A stretch of DNA of 6,048 nucleotides from the NCBI GenBank assembly GCA_046080125.1, contig JBJTTJ010000165.1:1-6048 (forward strand), in the 5' to 3' direction. The notes beneath the pieces were generated by a model, which saw only the letters and a program-made list of their open reading frames with translations, had not been told where the DNA came from and did not search any database. This document shows positions 1 through 5,244 of this stretch, piece after piece; within the stretch, counting starts at the first letter, position 1, and each line of letters starts with the position of its first letter. The DNA is from Cuspidothrix sp046080125. Its GTDB lineage: Bacteria > Cyanobacteriota > Cyanobacteriia > Cyanobacteriales > Nostocaceae. The translations under genes and the position numbers were made by a program.

Positions 1-29
1 TCCCCAAGGGTGCTAAAAGGAGATTTTTC

Positions 30-58
30 CAGACATTCAAGACAACCACGATTATAAA
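30..58 (+). promoter_or_regulatory. Candidate sigma70-type promoter of putA
   Basis: A CAGACA hexamer at 30-35 (4 of 6 matches to TTGACA) is separated by 17 nt from TATAAA at 53-58, which sits in an AT-rich patch about 45 nt before the putA start. Spacing and the -10 match are good and the -35 is weak. No transcription-start data support it, and in AT-rich DNA such matches arise by chance. Confidence 0.35.
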
Positions 59-102
59 TATTTATTACTGACAACGGACAAATTAAACAACTCACAAAAT
101 TT

Positions 103-3075
103 ATGGTTTTACAAATACAAAACAGCACTTACGAAGCAAAAACCCAGGAAATTGCTAAACAGGTTCTCGCTGCTACTGGAGAAGGTCGCTCCTTTTTTTC
201 GGCTATACGGGACCAAATGCGCTGGGATGATAAGTTACTCGCTTGGGCTATGAGTAACCCTGGGTTGCGTGTACAATTATTTCGGTTTATTGACACTTTA
301 CCCGCTTTACATAGTAAATCAGAAATTGCCTCCCATTTGCAAGCATATTTGGGTGATGAGTCTGTAGAATTACCGGCAGCTTTAAAAAGTTTGCTGAATT
401 TTGCTAACTCTGATTCTATGCCAGGACAGGTAGCGGCGACAACCGTAGAAAGTGCTGTGCAAACTTTAGCACATAAATATATTTCTGGGGAAAATATTCA
501 GCAAGTGATTAAAACGGTCGAAAAGCTCAGAAAGGAAAAGATGGCTTTTACGATTGATTTGCTGGGGGAAGCGGTAATTACGGAGGTGGAAGCTCAATCT
601 TATTTAGAAAGATACATGGAGTTGATGCAGCAGTTAGTGGAAGCATCAAAAAAATGGTCTCATATCTCCGCTATAGATGAAGCTGATGGGGAAATGATTC
701 CTAAAGTACAGGTTTCAGTTAAGTTAACTGCGTTTTATTCCCAATTTGATCCGTTAAATGCCCAAGGTAGTGAGGAAAAAGTTAGCGATCGCATTCGTAT
801 TCTATTACGTCATGCCCAAAAATTGGGCGCAGCAGTCCATTTTGATATGGAACAATACGCCTATAAAGACATCACTTTCAAAATTCTTAAAAACCTGTTA
901 CTAGAAGAGGAATTTCGTGAGCGCACTGATATTGGGATGACAATTCAAGCATATCTACGTGATAGCGAACAAGATGCAAGAGATGTTATTGCTTGGTTAA
1001 AGCAGCGCGGTTATCCCTTAACTATTCGTTTAGTTAAAGGTGCATATTGGGATCAAGAAACCATTAAAGCTGAACAAAAACACTGGAAACAACCGGTTTT
1101 TAACGATAAAGTCGCCACAGATGCTAATTTTGAAGCTATAACTCAGCTTTTGTTAGAAAATCACCAGTATGTTTATTCTGCCATAGGTAGTCATAATGTG
1201 CGATCGCAATCTCGCGCCATAGCCATAGCAGAAAGTCTCAATGTTCCCCGTCGCCGCTTTGAAATGCAAGTGTTGTACGGCATGGGTGATAAAATCGCTA
1301 AAGCTTTAGTAGATAAAGGTTATCGCGTCCGGGTATATTGTCCCTACGGTGACTTACTACCGGGAATGGCCTATTTAATCCGCAGATTATTAGAAAATAC
1401 CGCAAATAGTTCCTTTTTACGCCAAAATCTAGAAAATCGCCCCGTTGAACAACTACTAGCACCACCTATTCCAACCTCTCCCTCGCTTGCGGGGGTGAAT
1501 ACAGGGGGGTTCTCAGGGGTAGCAGATACAGATTATGCTCAAGAAGAGAACAGAAAAGTTTCTCAGCAAGCATTTCAAAAAGTCCATCAACAGTTAGGTT
1601 TAACATATTTACCTTTGATTAATGGCGAATATGTCAATACCACAACTATTATAGAATCTTTAAACCCTTCTAACTTTAATCAAATAGTTGGCAAAATTGG
1701 ACTACTCAGCATAGAACAAGCAGAGTCAGCAATGAAAGCCGCTAAAACTGCCTTTCCTGGTTGGAAGAAAACTCCAGTTAAACAACGTGCGGATATCTTG
1801 CGGAAAGCTGCTGATTTAATGGAACAAAGACGCGCCGAATTATCAGCATGGATAGTTTTAGAAGTTGGTAAACCAGTTAAAGAAGCTGATGCAGAAGTTT
1901 CCGAAGCGATAGACTTTTGTAATTATTATGCTCATGAAATGGAACGCCTGGGTCAAGGTGTAATATATGACGTAGCTGGAGAAACTAATCGTTATATTTA
2001 CCAACCTAAAGGAATCGCCGTTGTCATTTCTCCTTGGAATTTCCCCCTTGCTATTGCTTGCGGAATGACTGTTGCCGCTTTAGTTTCAGGAAATTGTACA
2101 TTACTCAAACCGGCGGAAACCTCTTCTGTAATCACTGCAAAATTTACAGAAATCTTGATTGAAGCAGGAATACCCAAAGGTGTTTATCAATACGTTCCTG
2201 GGAAGGGTTCGCAGGTCGGCGCTTATTTAGTTAATCATCCTGATACTCACGTTATAGCTTTTACTGGTTCTCAGGAAGTAGGATGTAGAATTTACGCAGA
2301 AGCAGCAATTTTAAAACCTGGTCAAAAGCATTTGAAGAAAGTAATTGCGGAGATGGGTGGCAAAAACGGAATCATTGTTGATGAAAGTGCTGATTTAGAC
2401 CAAGCTGTTGCGGGAGTTGTACAGTCTGCTTTTGGTTATAGTGGTCAAAAATGTTCTGCTTGTTCACGGGTAATTGTTCTCCAACCTATCTATGATGCGT
2501 TTTTAGAAAGATTGGTTGAAGCTACGAAGTCTTTAAACATTGGCGAAACAGAATTACCCAGTACCCAAGTTGGACCAGTAATTGATAGAAATGCTCAATC
2601 TCGCATTTTAGAATATATCGAGATGGGGAAAAAAGAAGCAAAATTAGCTTTAGAATTACCCGCACCCAGTCAAGGTTACTTTATCGGACCTGTGATATTT
2701 TCTGAAGTTCCTCCAGATGGAGTCATAGCACAACAGGAAATATTTGGACCTGTTTTATCGGTGATTCGTGCTAGGGACTTTACAGAAGCTTTAGAAATTG
2801 CCAACTCCACAAACTACGCTTTAACAGGTGGTTTATATTCCCGTACACCTTCCCACATTGCCCAAGCGCGAGCAGATTTTGAAGTTGGTAATTTGTACAT
2901 TAACCGAAATATAACCGGGGCAATAGTCTCTCGTCAACCTTTTGGCGGTTTTAAACTTTCTGGTGTCGGTTCAAAAGCAGGTGGACCAGATTATTTATTG
3001 CAGTTTTTAGACCCACGACATATTACAGAGAACATTCAACGTCAGGGTTTTGCACCAATTGAGGGTAATGAATAA
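103..3075 (+). CDS. putA: Bifunctional proline dehydrogenase / L-glutamate gamma-semialdehyde dehydrogenase (PutA)
   Basis: This 990-aa cytosolic enzyme should oxidise proline to pyrroline-5-carboxylate with FAD, then its hydrolysis product glutamate semialdehyde to glutamate with NAD+. After a helical N-terminal part, the proline dehydrogenase barrel spans about residues 130-440. It has SVKLTA (Lys207), RLVKGAYW (309-316), and the signature Tyr412...Arg427-Arg428 in YCPYG...YLIRRLLEN, with the same 15-residue spacing as E. coli Y540/R555/R556. A linker (453-478) leads to the aldehyde dehydrogenase domain (about 505-985): PWNF with Asn646, FTGSQEVG (720-727), catalytic-region Glu750 in EMGGKN, nucleophile Cys784 in SGQKCSACS, EIFGP (879-883), PFGGFKLSG (946-954). 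There is no N-terminal ribbon-helix-helix repressor domain as in E. coli PutA; the length fits the short, non-regulatory class. ATG 103 is the first in-frame ATG after a stop at 55-57. No Shine-Dalgarno is visible, as is common in cyanobacteria. All key residues are present and there is no frameshift. Confidence 0.97.
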   Translation: MVLQIQNSTYEAKTQEIAKQVLAATGEGRSFFSAIRDQMRWDDKLLAWAMSNPGLRVQLFRFIDTLPALHSKSEIASHLQAYLGDESVELPAALKSLLNFANSDSMPGQVAATTVESAVQTLAHKYISGENIQQVIKTVEKLRKEKMAFTIDLLGEAVITEVEAQSYLERYMELMQQLVEASKKWSHISAIDEADGEMIPKVQVSVKLTAFYSQFDPLNAQGSEEKVSDRIRILLRHAQKLGAAVHFDMEQYAYKDITFKILKNLLLEEEFRERTDIGMTIQAYLRDSEQDARDVIAWLKQRGYPLTIRLVKGAYWDQETIKAEQKHWKQPVFNDKVATDANFEAITQLLLENHQYVYSAIGSHNVRSQSRAIAIAESLNVPRRRFEMQVLYGMGDKIAKALVDKGYRVRVYCPYGDLLPGMAYLIRRLLENTANSSFLRQNLENRPVEQLLAPPIPTSPSLAGVNTGGFSGVADTDYAQEENRKVSQQAFQKVHQQLGLTYLPLINGEYVNTTTIIESLNPSNFNQIVGKIGLLSIEQAESAMKAAKTAFPGWKKTPVKQRADILRKAADLMEQRRAELSAWIVLEVGKPVKEADAEVSEAIDFCNYYAHEMERLGQGVIYDVAGETNRYIYQPKGIAVVISPWNFPLAIACGMTVAALVSGNCTLLKPAETSSVITAKFTEILIEAGIPKGVYQYVPGKGSQVGAYLVNHPDTHVIAFTGSQEVGCRIYAEAAILKPGQKHLKKVIAEMGGKNGIIVDESADLDQAVAGVVQSAFGYSGQKCSACSRVIVLQPIYDAFLERLVEATKSLNIGETELPSTQVGPVIDRNAQSRILEYIEMGKKEAKLALELPAPSQGYFIGPVIFSEVPPDGVIAQQEIFGPVLSVIRARDFTEALEIANSTNYALTGGLYSRTPSHIAQARADFEVGNLYINRNITGAIVSRQPFGGFKLSGVGSKAGGPDYLLQFLDPRHITENIQRQGFAPIEGNE
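785..792. repeat. HIP1 palindrome GCGATCGC
   Basis: An exact copy of the highly iterated palindrome found at high frequency in many cyanobacterial genomes. It lies inside putA and supports a cyanobacterial origin. Confidence 0.9.
1200..1207. repeat. HIP1 palindrome GCGATCGC
   Basis: Second exact HIP1 octamer, also inside putA. None is seen in the A/B array or the FGE-like gene, which is weakly consistent with those regions having a different history, although the window is too small for that to be significant. Confidence 0.9.
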
Positions 3076-3085
3076 TTAATTTGTA

Positions 3086-3107
3086 GGGGTAATTGATGAA
3101 TTACCCC
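3086..3107 (+). terminator. Hairpin after putA, probable terminator
   Basis: GGGGTAATT (3086-3094) and AATTACCCC (3099-3107) form a perfect 9-bp stem with a GATG loop, starting 10 nt after the putA stop. Only a weak T-rich stretch follows, so termination may be imperfect. Palindromes of this type also recur as dispersed elements between Nostoc genes (recollection), so it may be a repeat serving as a 3' end. Confidence 0.6.
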
Positions 3108-3120
3108 ATGTTTAAATAAC

Positions 3121-3160
3121 GAACCACGAAGGAGGGAAGAACACGAAGGTAAGAGGGTTA
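3121..3160 (+). repeat. Short degenerate direct repeat (CACGAAGG)
   Basis: CACGAAGG occurs at 3125-3132 and 3142-3149 (17-nt period), in a purine-rich stretch between the putA hairpin and the A/B array. Degenerate heptamer-like repeats of this sort are common between genes in heterocystous cyanobacteria. No coding potential was seen between 3076 and 3284. Confidence 0.4.
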
Positions 3161-3195
3161 CAAAGATATTTTCTGTGGGTGTTTAATATCTATAT

Positions 3196-3234
3196 CATGT
3201 CAATCCTTAAATCCTGGATATCCTGATTCAGACA
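3196..3234 (+). repeat. Dispersed ATCCT repeat, copy 1
   Basis: The first of three near-identical copies in the window (others at 4009-4050 and 5109-5149). The core carries phased ATCCT words, including the palindrome GGATATCC, and ends in GATTCAGACA. It directly precedes the first A/B unit, and its last hexamer CAGACA is placed to act as the -35 box. Confidence 0.85.
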
Positions 3235-3259
3235 AATGGTAATATTTTTATGTTAAAAT
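3229..3259 (+). promoter_or_regulatory. Candidate promoter of A1-B1
   Basis: CAGACA (3229-3234) as -35 and TAAAAT (3254-3259) as -10 are 19 nt apart, ending 25 nt before the A1 start. The same layout recurs before the second unit with a better -10, which strengthens the call. The 19-nt spacing is longer than the ideal 17. Confidence 0.5.
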
Positions 3260-3284
3260 ACATAATCAGGGTATATCTATACTT

Positions 3285-3494
3285 ATGGGTAAAAAATATG
3301 ATATTAACCAGGTTAATTCAATTGCTCAAGAATTTAGTATGTCAGGGAAATTAAGAAAAGCATTTGGTAAATTTCTCGAGATAGAAAAAAGAAATGGTTA
3401 TGGTGGAACTTTAAATGATAGAGGTGATTTTACATATCAGGAACTTAGACAAAAAGCTAAAGAATTTTTAGAGGATATTAACTATGACTCCTAA
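3285..3494 (+). CDS. Small protein A1 of the duplicated A/B cassette, unknown function
   Basis: A 69-aa charged, probably soluble protein with no signal peptide or membrane segment. I do not recognise the family firmly. It has two parts: a probably helical N-terminal half (to about residue 37) and a C-terminal half with GYGGTLN, RGDFTYQELRQKAKEFLE. The GDFTYQEL-type ending resembles short C-terminal segments I associate with polymorphic-toxin-type or small hypothetical proteins, from memory only. By hand count 51 of 69 residues match A2 (4098-4313); the C-terminal half is nearly invariant while the N-terminal half differs in charge (GKLRKAFGKF here, DELRYDFGEF in A2). A weak AGGG lies an unusually long 13 nt before the ATG, at the same place in both copies. 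The 3' end overlaps B1 by 11 nt, so the two are probably co-translated. The duplicate with conserved start, stop and frame argues that the gene is real. Confidence 0.85.
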   Translation: MGKKYDINQVNSIAQEFSMSGKLRKAFGKFLEIEKRNGYGGTLNDRGDFTYQELRQKAKEFLEDINYDS

Positions 3495-4005
3495 AACATC
3501 TCTTGTCAATTCTATACAAAATCTCAATCAAATTATTCAACCAATTATCGGCGAAACTTGCCATCAAATTGGATTTAGCTATGGTGATGAGTTAATATTA
3601 GACTTTGGTGAAATGACTGCTTATGACCATCCTAAATTAGCAGATTTACGCAAAGGAAGTTGGCAACTTAGCACCAGGGCAACACTTTGGTATTTAATGA
3701 CAAATCATGAGCTTTTATTTCTTCCATTACCACAATTAAATACAGATCATGCTCAAGTCGCGTTACAACGTTATTTAGAAAACAAAAAACTAGCTAATTT
3801 TGTCATTGATCCTAATAAGAATTTTCAACTAACCTTATCCTTTGAAGAGGGTTATGAACTGATTTTAGAACCAGATTTAGAAGATGATTCTGGTCTTGCT
3901 TACTGGGAATTATTAATGCCAAATGAGCAAATTTTAATAGTAGGGCCTGGAGAATTTTGGGAATGTAAGTCAATTCATGAATGTAGTTCGACTGCTGCTC
4001 ACTAA
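3484..4005 (+). CDS. Protein B1 of the duplicated A/B cassette, unknown (immunity-like?)
   Basis: A 173-aa acidic, soluble, probably beta-rich protein with no signal peptide or membrane segment. The conserved N-terminal part (about 1-67) contains QIIQPIIGETCHQ, FSYGDEL and KGSWQLSTRAT. The middle (about 68-115) diverges strongly from B2. A C-terminal block of 41 residues (127-167) is identical to B2, with LEPDLEDDSG, YWELLMPNEQI and VGPGEFWE. The two 'F-x-x-G-x-x-L...W-x-L' stretches look like a pseudo-repeat, reminiscent of DUF6188-like or immunity-type small beta proteins; this is a recollection, not a search. The start ATG lies inside the last codons of A1 (11-nt overlap) with AGAGGA 8 nt upstream, so translation is probably coupled. 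The C-terminus SSTAAH is absent from B2 but begins like the decayed third copy. It could be an antitoxin or immunity protein, a toxin, or unrelated. Confidence 0.85.
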   Translation: MTPKTSLVNSIQNLNQIIQPIIGETCHQIGFSYGDELILDFGEMTAYDHPKLADLRKGSWQLSTRATLWYLMTNHELLFLPLPQLNTDHAQVALQRYLENKKLANFVIDPNKNFQLTLSFEEGYELILEPDLEDDSGLAYWELLMPNEQILIVGPGEFWECKSIHECSSTAAH

Positions 4006-4008
4006 CCA

Positions 4009-4050
4009 CATCCTGTAAATCCTTAAATCCTGGATATCCTAATTCTGACA
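4009..4050 (+). repeat. Dispersed ATCCT repeat, copy 2
   Basis: Begins 4 nt after the B1 stop and precedes the second A/B unit, so the repeat marks the junction between the duplicated units. It differs from copies 1 and 3 at the end (AATTCTGACA instead of GATTCAGACA/C). The variant creates a better -35 hexamer, CTGACA. Confidence 0.85.
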
Positions 4051-4075
4051 AATGGTAATATTTTGATGTTATAAT
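4045..4075 (+). promoter_or_regulatory. Candidate promoter of A2-B2
   Basis: CTGACA (4045-4050, 5 of 6 matches to TTGACA) is followed after 19 nt by a consensus TATAAT (4070-4075), ending 22 nt before the A2 start. It is equivalent to the promoter of unit 1 but closer to consensus, so A2-B2 may be expressed more strongly and independently of A1-B1. Confidence 0.6.
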
Positions 4076-4097
4076 ATATCAGGGTATTTATATATTT

Positions 4098-4313
4098 ATG
4101 GGAAAAAAGGGTGATCTTAAACAAGTTGATGCTATTGCTAAAGAATTTCAGATGTCAGATGAATTAAGATATGATTTTGGTGAATTTATAGAGGAAGAAA
4201 AAAGCAATGGTTATGGAGGAACTTTAAACGAAAGAGGCGACTTTACATATCAGGAACTGAGACAAAAAGCTAAAGAATTTTTAGAGTATAGAGTTACTAA
4301 TTATGACTCCTAA
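4098..4313 (+). CDS. Small protein A2 of the duplicated A/B cassette, unknown function
   Basis: A 71-aa paralogue of A1 starting 813 nt downstream of it. The C-terminal module GYGGTLNERGDFTYQELRQ and following KAKEFLE is almost the same as in A1. The N-terminal half is more acidic (DELRYDFGEFIEEEK), and two extra residues lie before the shared NYDS ending. No signal peptide, membrane segment or known catalytic motif is visible. AGGG sits 13 nt before the ATG, as in A1, within a conserved TCAGGGTAT context. Its last 11 nt overlap the start of B2, with exactly the same overlap sequence as in unit 1. The function is unknown; an antitoxin, toxin remnant or partner of B2 are all possible. Retention of frame and ends despite many amino-acid changes suggests a selected protein-coding gene. 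Confidence 0.85.
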   Translation: MGKKGDLKQVDAIAKEFQMSDELRYDFGEFIEEEKSNGYGGTLNERGDFTYQELRQKAKEFLEYRVTNYDS

Positions 4314-4830
4314 AACATCTCTTGCTAATTCAATACTAAATCTTAATCAAATTATTCAACCAATTATCGGCGAAACTTGTCATCAGGTGAGATTTAGTTA
4401 TGGGGATGAATTACGATTACATTTTGGTAAAATGAAACCTTATGATCATCCTAAATTAAAACATTTATGCAAAGGAAGCTGGCAACTTAGCACCAGAGCA
4501 ACACCTTGGAGTTTAACGTTCGGAAATCTTCTGTCTGGAATTCATTCATCTATTTTAGATATGCTCCCAGATAATGAACTTGCTAAAGGATTGTTAAAGA
4601 TGTTAGAAAATACAAAGTTGACTAATTTTGCCCTTGGCGGTAATCATGATTTTACACTCACATTATCATTTGAGGGTGAGGATAATTGTAACTATGAATT
4701 TATTTTAGAACCAGATTTAGAAGATGATTCTGGTCTTGCTTACTGGGAATTATTAATGCCAAATGAGCAAATTTTGATAGTAGGACCTGGAGAGTTTTGG
4801 GAATGTAAGTCAATTCATGAATGTGATTAA
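4303..4830 (+). CDS. Protein B2 of the duplicated A/B cassette, unknown (immunity-like?)
   Basis: A 175-aa paralogue of B1. Residues 1-67 match B1 closely (TPKTSL, NQIIQPIIGETCHQ, SYGDEL, YDHPKL, GSWQLSTRAT). Residues about 69-118 are replaced by a quite different stretch containing GNLLSGIHSSILDMLPDNEL. Residues 134-174 are identical to B1 127-167. At DNA level that last block differs only at three third-codon-position changes near its end, so it is far more similar than the middle, which suggests recombination or gene conversion at the ends, or diversifying pressure on the middle. It ends at Cys-Asp, without the SSTAAH tail of B1. The start overlaps A2 by 11 nt, with only a weak GAG-containing ribosome site upstream (AGAGGA of B1 is not kept). 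Cytosolic and soluble by composition. The function is not recognised; immunity or antitoxin partner of A2 is a hypothesis. Confidence 0.85.
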   Translation: MTPKTSLANSILNLNQIIQPIIGETCHQVRFSYGDELRLHFGKMKPYDHPKLKHLCKGSWQLSTRATPWSLTFGNLLSGIHSSILDMLPDNELAKGLLKMLENTKLTNFALGGNHDFTLTLSFEGEDNCNYEFILEPDLEDDSGLAYWELLMPNEQILIVGPGEFWECKSIHECD

Positions 4831-4891
4831 TTTGGTTCTAGGGTACTTGTTATGCTAAATTATCGGTGTCAAAGAGGAAACAGGGGTGTTC

Positions 4892-4924
4892 AGATACCGG
4901 ACTTCTCAAAGAAGTCCGGGATCT
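4892..4924. repeat. Palindromic element with 9-bp core stem
   Basis: CCGGACTTC (4897-4905) pairs perfectly with GAAGTCCGG (4911-4919) around a TCAAA loop. AGAT/ATCT extend the stem by 4 bp beyond one mismatch. GACTTCTT-AAGAAGTC palindromes of this type are, as I recall, frequent dispersed elements in Nostoc genomes. It lies 62 nt after the B2 stop and could also act as a weak terminator, although no T-run follows. Confidence 0.7.
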
Positions 4925-4933
4925 TGTGGTGGG

Positions 4934-4986
4934 TAGGGTCTGGAGAGTTTGGGGAATGTAAGTCAATTCATGAATGTAGTTCGACT
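4934..4986 (+). pseudogene. Decayed 3' tail of a third B gene
   Basis: This segment matches the last ~50 nt of the B genes: TCTGGAGAGTTTGGGGAATG here corresponds to the codons for PGEFWE in B1/B2. Positions 4954-4986 are identical over 33 nt to 3961-3993 at the end of B1, including the start of its SST extension, which B2 lacks. No upstream part of B remains; the palindrome at 4892-4924 stands close to the break. It is therefore the remnant of a third A/B unit or of the ancestral 3' end. It is too short to encode a functional product. Confidence 0.8.
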
Positions 4987-5108
4987 CCACAGCTTATGTT
5001 ATGATAGAAAAGACAGACCCAAGGGATTACTACGTCTTTACATCCCCTATTCCCAACAAAAAGGGTTTTCTGACTTCCCATAACTAAACCCAAGAAATCA
5101 AAAATCCC
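4987..5108. other. Intergenic stretch without recognisable gene
   Basis: Between the B remnant and repeat copy 3 I see no supported gene on either strand; the minus-strand frame open here has no family resemblance and continues antisense into the FGE-like gene. TACTACGTCTTTACAT (about 5027-5042) resembles one half of TACGTCTCTACA-type palindromic repeats I associate with Nostoc, without its partner arm. The 4831-5244 gap as a whole is repeat-derived and decayed DNA. Confidence 0.4.
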
Positions 5109-5149
5109 CATCCTGTACATCCTTAAATCCTGGATATCCTGATTCAGAC
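5109..5149 (+). repeat. Dispersed ATCCT repeat, copy 3
   Basis: The most complete copy, with four ATCCT words starting at 5110, 5119, 5127 and 5136 (9-8-9 nt phasing), ending GATTCAGAC. No A gene or -10 box follows; instead the 3' region of the FGE-like gene begins. It marks the right end of the A/B array. Confidence 0.85.
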
Positions 5150-5163
5150 CCATTAAAAAGCGT

Positions 5164-5189
5164 AAAAAAAATTTGATCGCCTTCGGCGA
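5164..5189 (-). terminator. Hairpin plus T8 after the FGE-like gene
   Basis: On the minus strand TCGCC-GAA-GGCGA (5189-5177) forms a 5-bp GC-rich stem, followed after 5 nt by eight T (5171-5164). It lies about 55 nt after the FGE-like stop codon. It may be an intrinsic terminator, although the stem is short and the T-run is displaced. A hairpin downstream of a variable region is also a known cis-element in some diversity-generating retroelements, so the role is open. Confidence 0.5.
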
Positions 5190-5244
5190 AAAGAAGGGAA
5201 AAAAGAAAGAAGTGCCAAGGGCAAGAGGGCAAAAGTATAAAGGG
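5190..5244 (-). other. Pyrimidine-rich tract behind the FGE-like stop codon
   Basis: On the minus strand this stretch is almost all C and T (plus strand: AAG/GGG/AAA runs and two GAGGGCAA/AAGGGCAA words). It joins the FGE-like stop codon to the downstream hairpin. No ORF is supported. Strand asymmetry this strong is unlike the surrounding sequence. Its function is unknown. Confidence 0.45.

Noticed and set aside
1491..1519. G-quadruplex in putA
   Set aside because: Only three clear G-runs are present close together; a canonical four-run motif is not met.
103..3075. PutA as a self-regulating trifunctional repressor
   Set aside because: The protein lacks the N-terminal ribbon-helix-helix region and the extra length of trifunctional PutA.
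3812..4051. 79-codon minus-strand reading frame
   Set aside because: Lies antisense to the conserved 3' end of B1 and repeat copy 2; its extent follows from B codon composition and it has no family resemblance.
4976..4995. tRNA T-loop-like GTTCGACTCC
   Set aside because: No acceptor, D or anticodon arms can be drawn around it, and it is explained as the tail of a B-gene copy.
3196..5149. CRISPR-like array from the three repeat copies
   Set aside because: The copies are 800-1100 nt apart with genes between them, not short regular spacers.
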